Of a DNA stretch of 64,000 nt, positions 1 through 11,728 are shown one piece after another. Within the stretch, counting starts at the first letter, position 1. Every line of letters starts with the position of its first letter. The translations under genes were made by a program, and so were the position numbers. The stretch is from NCBI GenBank assembly GCA_947561585.1, contig CANNZV010000434.1, positions 124,001 to 188,000 on the forward strand, read 5' to 3'. The stretch is from Caprella mutica. Taxonomy: Eukaryota; Arthropoda; Malacostraca; Amphipoda; Caprellidae. The notes below the pieces were generated by a model. It did no database searches. It was not told the origin of the DNA and saw only the letters and a program-made list of their open reading frames with translations.

Positions 1-1815
1 AAATAATAGTATTCTGTTAATGTTGATTTGTTATTAGTTTATTAACAAATTTTATAAAACATATTTCAGTAATAATTATTCACATATTTTGACACTTTTC
101 AAATATTTATAAGACATGTTTCTGATCGATGAGAGCTAGAAACAAAGAAACTATAGAAAAACAACTTCCAATTTCGAAGTTACTGAGTAAAGGTTCTTTG
201 TAAGAATTTTTTTAACATAGAAATAAGATAAATACTACTTCAGTGTCTAATCCTGAATCTAGCAGAAAAGTTTTTTTTTACAAATAAAAAATATTAATTA
301 ACACAATAAAAGTTCTTAAATAGTAAAATGCAAAATCAAACTCACTGGAAATTTTAACCTGTAAAGCTTGTGTTTGTACTATTCTTTGTATTTAGAGATG
401 TTGAAAAAGAAAGTTTTGCATCTATAGGTTTTAAACTTCTTATTAACCATTTGATTGTTTAAGAAGCTAAATGGGTTAAATATGATTCAAAAAAGAAATG
501 AATTTAGTATACTTCAACTTTAAATTCTGAATTTACTGTCAATACTAATTTTTATACTTCTTTATGCACAATTTCGGACTATACGATTAATATTATAGAT
601 AATTGTTAGGTTAAGATAATAATATTCTTCACATCAAATTAATTCCATGAAAGGTTAAGTTTACAAGTGCATTACAATTCACCCAATATAATATTATAAT
701 ATATTGCATGGCAGTTGTCCGTACACCGAGGTTACCACACCCGCAAACGGGTGTCACAGGTACAATTGGCTTCTATCTTCTTTATTTCAGCATATATATA
801 GTTTAAACTTATATGATGTTTGAACAATAACAATACCGATAATATGAAGTGAAAATATCGTCAATTAATTCAAATTTGAATTAATAATGAGCAAAAATAA
901 CCTCACTTCATGATGTACCTGTGACAAATCAACTGCTCTCAGTAGTCAGTAGTTTTACGAAATGGAGATATTAACATTATTATATTTTTCTATCAATTAT
1001 TAAATTATTTTTTTCTATAGACTATAGTAATAACTTTATATCGATATAGCCTATGTTATTGTTTTTTTCATTATGAAATTTATTTTACTAATTAAGGAAT
1101 TGATTTTACATTTAAAAGGAGGACAGTGTTTTCTTTCCATTTATGATTTACCTACTTATTAAAATATCTCTCAAATCATTAGACTTTGATTTCATCATTG
1201 ATTTATTAATATAAAGGCAACAAATGGCTTCCAACTGCTATTAAAATATTTTTTCTGACGACCGATAAGTGCATCAAACTAACGTCTGATTATTGCATCG
1301 GAAATTAAATTTTTTAGCTAATTAATTAAAAACGGTTAGGAATAAAACGACGGTAATTTTTGTTTTATATAATAACATTAATATTTGATAAATCATTTCC
1401 AATTAACTATATAATTAAATTAATCAAAGAGATAAATGCAAAACTTAATATTCATGTCCGAAGATTGCATCAACAAGCGTCCGATGACTGCTCTCATGCG
1501 TCTGATTACTACTTCTCATGGCTAAATGATTTGGAATTATTATATTTTATGAATGAATGTAAACAAAAGACTATCGTTTTTTTAATTGTCAGAACATCGT
1601 CTTTGGATGTAAGATAAGGTTGCTAGTGAGAATGGCTCTTCTCATTTGTTATTTTTTTGATTGATGTCACTGGAGTCCGGTCTTAATAGTCCGATAATTG
1701 CATCACATGGAAGTTGCATCACTTACCCTACCTACCTAGGCTATCACGCGGCGCGGTTCTGATACTATCATACTGACTGAAAATAGTGCCTTGGTACCTT
1801 TTTAAATATTATAAA
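1..1815. other. AT-rich non-coding DNA
   Basis: No exon, RNA gene or transposon end could be supported here. One short perfect hairpin lies at 737-754 (7-bp arms ACACCCG/CGGGTGT, CAAA loop). Short words resembling TTGCATCA recur near 1265, 1465 and 1695, often beside a GTCYGAT-like word, but no clear unit or boundary could be drawn. The 85-codon frame at 1360-1617 has no recognisable domain and is probably chance. Confidence 0.6.
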
Positions 1816-2048
1816 ATGTCAATGATTAGAAAATGTATTATAAGAAACTGCCCTTCAGGCTCTGTGAAGTCAAAACTAGGCTGATATTTCAAAAGATTCC
1901 CATTGAAAACAAAAACGATTCTGTTGCCAGTTGGGGTTAGACAGAAGTGACTTTATTTTATGGACTCCATTCAATCATCTCTAAGAAGAATTCGAAAATA
2001 TGCTGTCTCCATTGGCATTTTAAACCGGAAGATTTCAACAATTTTTAC
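1816..2048 (+). pseudogene. THAP-type zinc-finger relic
   Basis: Read in three frames this stretch gives the parts of a THAP (C2CH zinc-dependent DNA-binding) domain in order. It starts at an ATG with MIRKCIIRNCPSG, which has the C-x4-C pair near the N-terminus. A frame change follows, then IFQKIPIENK, like the 'F..FP' segment, with a W a little later. Another frame change leads to KICCLHWHFKPEDFN, like the family's 'C..HF.p.dF' signature. Stops and at least two frameshifts mean it cannot be translated as it stands. It could be a decayed exon of a THAP gene or of a THAP-bearing transposase (P element or Kolobok). No flanking TIR was seen. The call rests on motif order, not an alignment. Confidence 0.5.
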
Positions 2049-4016
2049 TAGGCTACCTATTTCATCAGTGGACAGAAGTCACAGAAATTTTCAAATTTTG
2101 TTTAATACTGAAGCCTCAATCCCTCAACTTTAGGCATTTCATACTTCTGAGATTGATTCTCACTCTGGGTAAGTCCATTTTCCCTATCTATCTTGAGTTT
2201 TATAACTGTTACTTTCATGTTACTGTCTAAAACAAGAAGCTTCCTAACACTAATAACAGTTAGGTAGTACCGTAGTAGGTATACTAGGTAGTACTGTTGG
2301 TGTTGGTAAATGGTAGATAACACTAGCTTAGGACTTAGATTCCATGAACTTAGATGAAACCTATGCTACTGTTACTACATAGTACCAACCAACTTGCCTA
2401 ATTTTAAACTAACTATACCTAGTTAGTAGTTAATTAGTTAGGCTAAGTTAGCCCTCTATATCATGAAAAATATTTAATATCAAACTTTTATGTTTCAATT
2501 TTCAACTAAGAAAGGCAATATTTTTTCAATTTAAACAAGAGGTGTGAATTTGTGAAATAACACAAAAAAAGAAAAACATATCCTATTGTGCTAAGCAGCT
2601 AAGGTTGATTACCTGAATTATGAATAGGTACCTACTAATAAGTTAATAGTCTAGCTTCTTTTTCAATGTTACAGTGTTATATAGAGTATAGACTAGTCAC
2701 TAGACTCTCTACAGTCTACTAGGTTAGGTATTTGTAGCCTTGTAGGAACTAGCCAACTGGGTACTGAGTAACTGAGGTACCTAAGACACTTACCTTAGTC
2801 AACTTAAATATACTATTTAGAGTTTCCAGGTTTCAAATTGAGCACAAAGTCGCCAGCCAAGTACTAAGTAGACACATTCCAAGGAATAAATTTGAATTTA
2901 ATTGTCTCAAATATAATCTTCACCTGGTAGCCAAATATAGATACAGTGTCAAAATCAGTATGTCAAGTAATTACAATGCGATTAGTTTGTATTAACTAAT
3001 ACAATATTTTACTCAAGCTATGTTAGTGAAGAAATAATATTAAACTTTTTTTATCAAGAATGATATCAAGTGGCATTCTGATAAGATTTTAATCATTTTT
3101 TAATTATATTTCTCAGGTTCAGCCATTGTTGCAAGAAGGGACTTGGGAGAGAGATATGAAGGACTGAGTTTGAAGCATTCTTTGAAGGAAAGTATCATTT
3201 CCCTGGCAAGATAAATATTCGGAATTATTTACTATGAGAGGTAATTATGAGATTTGGCCTATACATACAAATTCTTATTAGCTATATAAATTTTCATTTA
3301 AGCAAAAGAGCATATGATGTTTCCTCTTCGAACCAATTGAAACGCATGCTGTTTTAGTAGCTACTAAATCAAATTCTTCGGCATCATCATATTGAGTAAA
3401 TACTATTGATCTATTATTACCCTACCTCAATTAGGATCTTTTGAGAGTACTTGAAATATATTGTTAAACATTTTTGCAAGATAACTGATAACACCCAACT
3501 AAATTCATTTTCAGGTAAGCATTTAAAACTTATAAGAAAAATTAACTTTATGTGAAGAGGGAGACACTGCTATGTTATAATGTTGATAATATAAAGGAAG
3601 TTGGAAAATGAACTCAACTCTGAACAATCAATATAAAACTACAAAGAGAATTAGCTCCAATGCTTCAGCCCTAGTAACTGCCAGTGAAGAAATCTGCAAA
3701 TTTTTTTATTATCTACTCAATTCTCTTCTAAAAAATAACATCTTTCATGGCTGGTGAAACTTGCATTAGAAAATATTCGGAGGAAACGATTGTCAATGGC
3801 CTCACACTACATCACTCCTAGAGTTAAAATACAAATAATGAAATGTGACAATTTAATGAAACTTCTGCTTCTACAATAAGGAAACTTTTTGGTTACTAAC
3901 TGTGAATTGAGTATTCGAATGTTTGTACTCAGTATACTTACATCCAAGATTGAGACTATTATTACATTTTCTAGGGTTTGCAGCGTTTCTTGAAAAGAGA
4001 TTCGTGTTGCTAAAAA
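2049..4016. other. AT-rich non-coding DNA
   Basis: No supported gene or element. Short frames at 2102-2323 and 3807-4080 on the minus strand have no recognisable motif; the latter overlaps the TIR that starts at 4021. A splice-acceptor-like CTCAG near 3117 is followed by a mixed-composition stretch to about 3210, but no coding frame can be extended from it. Confidence 0.5.
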
Positions 4017-4564
4017 TATGTAGGGTCGGGAGGGGCGAATCTCGCGCAGCAGCACACGGGGCGAATCTTGCGCACCACATGTTTAAAGGGCTATGAATGT
4101 GCTAGCCCAATAACAAAAATAGTCCCGGCTCAAATATGTAGCAACTCTGTATAAAATTAAAACAGCTTACAAGCATTTATTCATAGTTGAAATAAATCAC
4201 ATTTAAGACCATATGAAAAGTACCTAGTCGAAAATTCATTTTACCGAATTACCCTAAAAATTTAATTTGTCATAAAAAAATTTCTATCCCAGATAATGAC
4301 CTGAAGTTTTTAGTGCATGATGATCATTGACTTTAATTGCCTCAGTTAAACTAACAAGGTTCTAGACTTTCTAATTTTTTATTTAGCGGAGTTTTTCCGT
4401 GCGCAACTATTCGCCCCACCATATTTTGCATGGCGGGGTGAATATTGCGCACTATAGAAATTTATTTTTAGGCTATGAAACAGTTTTTAATGCCTAATAT
4501 TACTCTCTATATATATGTGTATTTCTTCAATTTCAACTAAAAAAATGCACATTTCACATATGTT

Positions 4565-5425
4565 TATCTCCGCCTGTCTCTACCTAACTGAGTTTACCTG
4601 TCTTTACCTAACGGAGTTTACCTGTCTCTACCTAACGGAGTTTACCTGTCTCTACCTAATGGGGTTTACCTGTCTCTACCTAACGGGATTTACCTGTCTC
4701 TACCTAACGGAGTTTACCTGTCTCTACCTAGCAATGTTTATCTACCTCTACCTAATGATGTTTATCTACCTCTACATAATGATGTTTATCTACTTCTACC
4801 TAATGATGTTTATCTACCTCTACCTAACGATGTTTACCTGCCTCTACCTAACGATGTTTACCTGCCTCTACCTAACGATGTTTACCTACCTCTACCTAAT
4901 GATGTTTACCTATCTCTACCTAACGATGTTTATCTACCTCTACCTAACGATGTTTATCTACCTCTACCTAATGATGTTTACCTACCTCTACCTAACGATG
5001 TTTACCTGCCTCTACCTAACGATGTTTACCTACCTCTACCTAAGGATGTTTACCTGCCTCTACCTAACGATGTTTACCTGCCTCTACCTAACGATGTTTA
5101 CCTACCTCTACCTAATGATGTTTACCTATCTCTACCTAATGATGTTTACCTATCTCTACCTAATGATGTTTATCTACCTCTACCTAATGATGTTTATCTA
5201 CCTCTACCTAACGATGTTTACCTGCCTCTACCCAACGATGTTTACCTGCCTCTACCTAACGATGTTTACCTACCTCTACCTAACGATGTTTACCTACCTC
5301 TACCTAATGATGTTTACCTACCTCTACCTAATGATGTTTACCTACCTCTACCTAATGATGTTTACCTGCCTCTACCTAACGATGTTCACCTGCCTCTACC
5401 TAACGATAATTGCATGTCTCTACCT
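4565..5425 (+). repeat. 24-bp minisatellite upstream of retrotransposon ORF
   Basis: About 36 tandem copies of a pyrimidine-rich 24-bp unit, roughly ACGATGTTTACCTGCCTC followed by TACCTA, with variation at a few fixed positions. Early copies carry GGAGTTTACC instead of GATGTTTACC. Because 24 is a multiple of three and the unit has no stop in one frame, a 350-codon frame (4515-5567) runs through it as an 8-residue hydrophobic repeat. I treat that frame as a by-product, not a gene. The array ends about 100 bp before the retrotransposon coding frame and may be its 5' UTR. Confidence 0.85.
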
Positions 5426-5427
5426 AG

Positions 5428-8400
5428 CGGAGTCATCTACCTCTCTACCTAACGGAACTTACCCGTCTCTACCTAATTTGGGATATTTGCTGCCTATTTT
5501 CCCTTTGTTTTTTCTGCCTTTATTATTATGTCTGTATAATTTTTTTAGTTTTTATTTTCGAGTCTGATTCTTTGAATGTTGATGTTGATAGGTGTGTCAG
5601 CTGCACGACCGATAATTTTAATAGCTTTAACATTCAGGGTGGGCTTACGGTGGTTTGTCAAAATATTCATTCTTTTGAAAAAAATTATGACTCTTTATCT
5701 ATCATGTTAAGTGAAATGAAGGGTGGGGTTGATGTTCTCATTGTTACTGAGACATGGTTCTCTGCAGATAGTGTATGGGATATTGATGGATATATCGGTT
5801 ATCATAGCTGTCGCAGTGATAGAAGGGGTGGTGGGTGCTCTGTGTATATTCGTGCTAAATATAAATCCTACTCGCTATGTAATTCTACTATTAATAATTA
5901 CTTTTTTGAATCTTGTAGTATAATGTTGAAACTAGACAAAATTGAAATAATTGTTATAGGTATATATCGACCACCTGGTTCTGTTTATCGGAACGAATTT
6001 GTAGCATTTCTAGAACGCTCGTTGTCTTCTATTTCTCCATCAAAATGTGTTCTTGTAGGTGGTGACTTGAATATTGACTTATTAAATTTGGATAATGCTT
6101 GGACTGGTATGGTAGATGTGTTTAGGTCTTATAACTATCTCCCGTACATAACTAAACCTACACGTGTTACAGACGATTCAGCCACTTGTATAGATCATTT
6201 TTGGTTTAACCGTTTTAATGTAGCTAAAAGTGGAGTACTGGTGGGCTGTGATATCTCTGACCATTATGGTATATTTATTGTTTTAAGGGTGGATGATCGA
6301 AAAATACCAATTGTTAAGAGATTTAGAGATCACTGTAATGATAACCTTGTAAGATTGTTTTCTGAAATTAGTTGCTATTTTGGTGATTGGCATTTAATAG
6401 CACACAATGACACTGATATCAACATTAAGTGTAAGGTTTTTCTAGATAATTTTTACAAAATTTACAACAAGTGTTGTCCCATTCGTAGTAAGGTAATATC
6501 TTTTAAATCTTTGTGTAATCCCTGGATTAATAATGAGTTGGTAATAGCAATAAAACAAAAATTTGTTCTTTTTAGGGGTTACAAATCGGGTGTTAATAGC
6601 TTCGATGATTACAATAGTTTCAAAAATAAACTTCAATACGACATTAGACGTGCTAAAAAGCACTATTTTCATCTGAAATTTAACGAGGCATCTCAAGACA
6701 TGAAATCGACTTGGAAATTGTTAAATAAACATTTTCTTAAGCGGGAATCGAAGGTCAATATATTGCTTGAGGATTCTAATGGTATGAATGTTGTTTCTGA
6801 TGTAGAAGTTTCCAGGGTGTTTTCGTCTTATTTTTCTTCCATTGCTAGGTATCTAAATGAAAAAATTCCGGTTCAACAGGGAGATCCTCTGCAATTCATG
6901 CCCGAGCCGCTAACAAATTCATTCTTTGCTTCGCCAGTCTCATGTGTTGAAGTTGTGAATTTGGTGCATGGTATGAAGAATGGTAATTGTAATCTATATG
7001 ATATTCCGACCTTTATTTACAAAATGCTCATTAATCTGTTAGCACCTATTATTTCCCATATATTTAATGATTCTGTTGTGATAGGATGTTTTCCAAACTG
7101 TTTGAAATTGTCAACAATAATTCCAATCTTCAAAAGTAAAAACTCAAAAGTTAAGGAAAACTATAGGCCAATTTCAACCATGAGTGTTATGTCAAAAATA
7201 ATGGAAAAATTGATGAGCGTCCGAGTGGTGGAATACTTGACTAGGTATGATATCCTGAATAACAGTCAATATGGATTCCGACCCGGAAAATCTACGGCTG
7301 ATGCTATTTTGCGTATGGTTGATGAGTGTTCAATTGCTTTGAATGATAAGAAGATTTTAGTTGCTGTATTATTAGATTTCAGCAAGGCCTTTGACACCAT
7401 TAGTCACGATATTTTGTTAAGGAAGCTTGAACGCTATGGGTTCAGAGATAATATTTTGTCATGGTTTAGATCTTACTTGTCAGATAGAGTTGGAAGAGTC
7501 AGAGTGAATGGAGCTTTCTCCAATTATGTTTCCTATGATATTGGAGTTCCCCAGGGATCTGTTTTGGGACCTATGTTGTTCGTTCTTTACATCAATGATC
7601 TGCATAGAACTGCCAATGATCTCTCTTTTGTCCACTATGCCGACGATACTACGGTAATGTCAGTGGGTAATGATTTGTCGGAAGTTAGTGCTGGGATGAC
7701 TCAATCATTGATGTCCGTTGATTATTGGCTAAGTCTAAATAGGCTCTCATTGAATTTATCTAAGACTTCCTATATGATTTTTACTCATAAACCTCTGAGC
7801 CTGCCTTTGACTGATATTTTACTTAGGGGCACTCCAATTGTAAGAGTGAGCAGCGCTAGGTTTCTGGGAGTTATACTTGATGACAGACTATCATTTTCTG
7901 ACCATATTGCTGATATATCAACAAAAATATCAAGATCTCTAGGTGTAATGTATCGTATTTCCCTCTGTTCACCTTATACTGTATTAAAAACTATTTATTA
8001 TTCTCTGATCTATTCTCGCATGACTTATTGTATATCGGTGTGGGGTGCCAGTGGTACATGCAATGTGGCAAGAGTTAATGGCCTTCAGAAGAGAGCGTTT
8101 AAATTGTTGAATAGATCAAATCCTCACCATTGCGATACCTATATGTGTTATGATTCTCTTTATAGGTATTTTATATCTCTCAAAATGTTTACTTGCTTCG
8201 TAGATAATTCAGACCCATATTTTCATAATAGATATTTACAATTAATTCCAAATCATAATCACCTTACTAGATTCAGGGTAGTTGACCATTTAAATTTGCC
8301 AATTGTTACAAAATCGATCTGCCAAAAAAATTTCTTTTATAAATCTATAGTTGTGTGGAATTCATTGCCTCCAGAGTTACGCCAGTGCGAAACATATAAA

Positions 8401-8784
8401 ATATTCAAACGTCATGTTAGGAAATATTTCATCCAGTAATATAAATGTAGTTGTCGATGTTTTTGTTTTTGAATAATTTGTGAAAAGTGTTGTATGCCTA
8501 TAATACTATTTCTTAGTAACTTTATTGCAGTCACTGTATCTTCAATTTTTTTTTTTTCATTTGTTTTTGTTTAATATAATTCAATAGTTTTCAGTTGTCA
8601 CATTATGATTAATCTTGATAACTGAATTATTTTATACATAGATATATTTTAATTTGCCCGAATAACTTTTTTTAAAGTTACCTTAGGGCTTTCTTCAATC
8701 AAATAAATTATCCTTTTTTTTTTGTATATAAATGTAGTTGATTGATTAAATAAACTCTATTATTATTATTATTATTATTATTTT
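5428..8784 (+). mobile_element. CR1/L2-like non-LTR retrotransposon
   Basis: The unit has an endonuclease/reverse-transcriptase ORF (5572-8439), a 3' UTR of about 310 bp, and a terminal run of TTA/ATT trinucleotides at about 8757-8784, the usual microsatellite-like tail of CR1/RTE-type elements. No ORF1 (gag-like) was found. Upstream there is only the 24-bp minisatellite, so the copy is either 5'-truncated or its 5' end is that array. The coding frame is fully open, which suggests a recent insertion. A target-site duplication could not be identified. Confidence 0.8.
5572..8439 (+). CDS. Non-LTR retrotransposon endonuclease/reverse transcriptase
   Basis: Open for 955 codons. Residues about 27-240 form an APE-type endonuclease: QNIHS near residue 31, VTETW, YRPPGS, VGGDLNID near 164 and a terminal SDH near 228. 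Residues about 480-760 form the reverse transcriptase: NYRPIS, YGFRPGKST, LLDFSKAFDTISH near 606, GVPQGSVLGP and the catalytic YADD near 688. The C-terminal region has the VWNSLPPELR motif common in CR1, L2, Rex and Jockey proteins. No RNase H domain is present. The protein would nick target DNA and prime cDNA synthesis from its own RNA (target-primed reverse transcription). The frame has no ATG before the endonuclease domain: it is open from 5428, and position 5572 is TTG. Initiation must therefore be at a non-AUG codon, by reinitiation, or the ORF is 5'-truncated. The exact clade is uncertain. Confidence 0.85.
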   Translation: MNVDVDRCVSCTTDNFNSFNIQGGLTVVCQNIHSFEKNYDSLSIMLSEMKGGVDVLIVTETWFSADSVWDIDGYIGYHSCRSDRRGGGCSVYIRAKYKSYSLCNSTINNYFFESCSIMLKLDKIEIIVIGIYRPPGSVYRNEFVAFLERSLSSISPSKCVLVGGDLNIDLLNLDNAWTGMVDVFRSYNYLPYITKPTRVTDDSATCIDHFWFNRFNVAKSGVLVGCDISDHYGIFIVLRVDDRKIPIVKRFRDHCNDNLVRLFSEISCYFGDWHLIAHNDTDINIKCKVFLDNFYKIYNKCCPIRSKVISFKSLCNPWINNELVIAIKQKFVLFRGYKSGVNSFDDYNSFKNKLQYDIRRAKKHYFHLKFNEASQDMKSTWKLLNKHFLKRESKVNILLEDSNGMNVVSDVEVSRVFSSYFSSIARYLNEKIPVQQGDPLQFMPEPLTNSFFASPVSCVEVVNLVHGMKNGNCNLYDIPTFIYKMLINLLAPIISHIFNDSVVIGCFPNCLKLSTIIPIFKSKNSKVKENYRPISTMSVMSKIMEKLMSVRVVEYLTRYDILNNSQYGFRPGKSTADAILRMVDECSIALNDKKILVAVLLDFSKAFDTISHDILLRKLERYGFRDNILSWFRSYLSDRVGRVRVNGAFSNYVSYDIGVPQGSVLGPMLFVLYINDLHRTANDLSFVHYADDTTVMSVGNDLSEVSAGMTQSLMSVDYWLSLNRLSLNLSKTSYMIFTHKPLSLPLTDILLRGTPIVRVSSARFLGVILDDRLSFSDHIADISTKISRSLGVMYRISLCSPYTVLKTIYYSLIYSRMTYCISVWGASGTCNVARVNGLQKRAFKLLNRSNPHHCDTYMCYDSLYRYFISLKMFTCFVDNSDPYFHNRYLQLIPNHNHLTRFRVVDHLNLPIVTKSICQKNFFYKSIVVWNSLPPELRQCETYKIFKRHVRKYFIQ

Positions 8785-8910
8785 AGATAATAGGTGGAAA
8801 TATGAAATTGTAAATCAGGGTGAATTTAAAGTCATTAATAAGTCATTTCTGTGAAATTTATAGTTAAACATATCAAACATCACTATACATGTTTATCATT
8901 TGCTTTTTTA

Positions 8911-9479
8911 TTAAAGGGGCAGTTCAGTCAAAATCAAACTATCGCCAAATTGGTCCTAAATCGATTTAGTATATTTATTTATGTAACATTAGAATATTCG
9001 TTGATTTTAGAAATGTTTATAAAAAAAGTATATTGTAAATTAGTGGCGCCATCTGTGGACTGCGGTGGACCGCGAAACTAATCATTGTAGTACGTAAACA
9101 AAATGATAGCCAGTCCCAGACTTGAATCTGTCATTATATGTTTGAAAATGGTGAAAAGAATTTGTGAAATTGAAAACTGTCCTTCGAGTCAATTAGATTT
9201 AGTTTTGAAAAGAAAACCATCTCTTCATAAATTAGCAGTTATCAATGTTGATAGCAATTTCTTTTTACATTTTATCAGCTGTAAAAGGTAAACAAAAAAC
9301 ATAGTGGTGGCGCCATCTGCAGGAGGACGCAGGAACTAAATCGATTTTATAAAATATGGTATACATCGCTTATTATATTTTTTTCAACCGTTTAATTCTA
9401 CAAGAATGCTTTATTCTTACTAAGTGATCGTTCAACATCAATATTATGAAAACAAAAATTGACTGAACTGCCCCTTTAA
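8911..9479. mobile_element. TTAA-flanked MITE (Kolobok-like), copy 1
   Basis: TTAA lies on both sides (8911-8914, 9476-9479), and the element has inverted ends AAGGGGCAGTTCAGTCAA / TTGACTGAACTGCCCCTT. Length is about 560 bp. TTAA duplication is known for piggyBac and Kolobok elements; the purine-rich AAGGG terminus and a short internal frame (ATG at 9148) beginning MVKRICEIENCPS, which resembles a THAP start, lean toward Kolobok. Related copies lie at 35231-35759 and 45995-46500, with a truncated one at 21806-21991. The internal sequence also shares GGCGCCATCTG and AGGAGGACGCAGGAAC words with those copies. Confidence 0.75.
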
Positions 9480-9639
9480 GTAAAGTTATATAATCTTATT
9501 ATTCGGTTCTTTTTAATAAAATCGAAAATATCAGGTTTAAAATGACAGGGTTAAACCATCGTACAGAGAAACCCAATTCTGATGTCATTATGTTTTTAAA
9601 TTTGCAAATCGACATTGCACCATGTTGTGAATAGTAACT

Positions 9640-10560
9640 TCGTTGACCTTGTCACTTTTGAGGATTTTCCTAGAAGTGGGAGTACTTGTTCGAATAAAGA
9701 AAATGGCTAAGAATGTTTGTGCAATGTTGAAGACTCGTAGAAATACTTGAAAAAATTCAAAATATAGCTAAATACATGAATGTGATACAGACTTCAATTA
9801 GAACCATCATCACGAAGGATCTTCAGTTGTCTTCCTACAAAATGAGAGAACACTAATTCCTCACACTTCTTAAAAAGCAAAATAGACTTGGGAGAACAAA
9901 GGTCCTTCTCAGAGAGCTTAAAGCGGATACGACAAGGTATGAAATAGATTTTTTAACGAGAAACTCTTCATTATTGAAGCCAACCTAATTCAATATTCAT
10001 GATCAGAAGATATCCAAGATTTCCCCTATCTCGAAAACTTGAGTGTCTCCCCTGTTTTTCGTGGAGAACGGCCTAAGATCAATCCTCTTTTAACAGTATT
10101 GTGGTTCCAGCTATTGGATTGATGAAAAAAAAAACACTTCAAAAATCAATCATTTATCTTCCTACAAGATGGTGAACTTTTTTACTACTTAAACAAGACA
10201 CATGAGTGGTGATCACGTCAATTGCCAAGATTCTGTCGCAAAGAAATTTGGCGTCTTCAGCGCCATATTTCAACCCAATAGATTTCTGAAGGCCGTTCCT
10301 TGTTTGAGGACGAAGAGCCACACGGGTAAATCAGAGTGTGGACGTTCTGTGGTCACTGGGACACCTGTGAATAACCACAGTAATCAACTTCTGTGAATAA
10401 CTATTAAGGCTCACGTTGGTACTATTGACAACGAAACTGATGATTTCATAGAAAAGGACGTAGCAGAGATCTTCTGGCGCAGAACCTGAACTGTTGGTCT
10501 TTGAAGAAAACCAAAGGAATTAGGTTGGTTAACCTACCTTCTTGTAGACAGACCAAAGAA
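9640..10560 (+). pseudogene. Tc1/mariner-like transposase relic
   Basis: Across several frames the translation follows a Tc1/mariner-type transposase. Near 9775 it reads IQTSIRTIITKDLQLSSYK, as in the helix-turn-helix linker region. After it come a leucine/arginine-rich KKQNRLGRTKVLLRELK, then QDGE-like and NKTHEW-like pieces near 10170-10215, and SAPYFNPIDF near 10258-10287, matching the family's 'SPDLNPiDf' motif. Many stops and frameshifts break it. The catalytic acidic residues cannot all be placed. No TIR pair was found around it, so the element is old and its ends have been lost. Confidence 0.6.
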
Positions 10561-10679
10561 CTCTTCCTCTTTAAAAGAGAATGTCAAAAGCTATTGTTAA
10601 TAACCCGATTAAAATTTCTTATATCCTGGGAACATTTGGTCCTAAAACAGTAATACCTTTGGTCCTAAAACAGTAAAAC

Positions 10680-10975
10680 AATAATACTTGCCGACGATCT
10701 GGTCTTCGCCCAGAAACATGACCTCATAATATTGTTGTGGAATGTTCTACCTATTACAAGACTAGGGACAGAACTCTGGATGAAATTTTACTACCTTCAT
10801 AGTATCATTATACTCTCAAATTCTGATACATTTTTACCTTTCTTGAAAGAATTGAAAGACTGGAAACTAGAGTTCAACGACTAACCTTTAGGTCTAGGGG
10901 ATTCAGTACATATGGACCCCTCTTAGCCTGGGTATCTCCCCGACCTTACAATGGCAAGTGAATATTCCACGTAAC
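10680..10975 (+). pseudogene. Possible non-LTR reverse transcriptase scrap
   Basis: A short frame reads LADDLVFAQKHD near 10685-10725, resembling the YADD catalytic box of non-LTR reverse transcriptases, and an arginine-rich stretch follows near 10855-10955 in another frame. No further RT motif was found, so this is a weak suggestion only. Chance similarity is a real alternative. Confidence 0.25.
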
Positions 10976-11199
10976 CTAATAGATGTACGAAAAAACCATT
11001 TGCTTCTATATTCTTATTATCGTAATTTCAGAGACATAAAGTGAAAATATCAAAGTGTAACAGTATTTTGAATAACGTTTTAGATATGTATGCTAAATTG
11101 GTTATATATGCTATATTTGACATCTAAAAAGAATAATTACTTTCATAGATTGCGTAAGGTTATCTTTTGGGCGACATATTTTTGTTTGTCATCTTGTTG

Positions 11200-11728
11200 C
11201 TCAAATAACTCAAAAAGTCTTCGATCAAATTACTTTGAATTTGGTAAGACGATCGATTGAATAATCTCCAGGAATGATCTGTTAAAATTTTAGGAGCTAT
11301 CCGGTCAAAGCTCAAGGTCATTTATAACTCAATAATTCAAAAAGTTTCCAATCAATTTGTCTGAAATTTGATGGGACGATTGATCAATATCTAGGGACGG
11401 TTTGGTAAATTTTTTGAAGCGGTCAGGTTAAAGGTCAAGTTGATTTATAACGCAAATGTATTCAATCAAATTAACTGAAATTTGGTCGACGGTTGGTAAT
11501 TATCCAGGCAGGAACCAATTTATTAGATTTTGAGAGCAATCAGGCAAAAATAAAGGTCAAGGTCATTTATAACCCAAAAGAATTCAACCAAATTGTCTGA
11601 AATTGGGCGGGACGATGCTTCAATATTCAGGAATCATTTGTTTATATTTTGGGAGTGAACAGGTTAAAGGTCAAGGTCATTTATAAGCGGTGGCAAAAGT
11701 ATGCGCTCTATGAGTGCCCGTCATCTAG
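11200..11728 (+). mobile_element. Helitron-like element end with ~115-bp tandem repeats
   Basis: Four diverged copies of a ~115-bp unit occur here, each containing AGGTCAAGGTCATTTATAA and then TCAAATTGTCTGAAATTTG-like words. They are followed by a hairpin-like GCGCTC-TAT-GAGTGC at 11703-11717 and then CTAG (11725-11728) before a T. A hairpin a few bases before CTRR and a following T is the hallmark of Helitron 3' ends, and internal tandem repeats are common in non-autonomous Helitrons. A second copy, on the minus strand at 23417-23880, shares both the repeat unit and the hairpin-CTAG terminus, which supports a mobile family. No Rep/helicase is present and the 5' end is not defined. Confidence 0.55.

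Noticed and set aside
4515..5567. 350-codon ORF with 8-residue FTCLYLTM repeats
   Set aside because: It is a by-product of a 24-bp repeat with no stop in one frame. There is no signal of protein selection, and other frames are equally repetitive.
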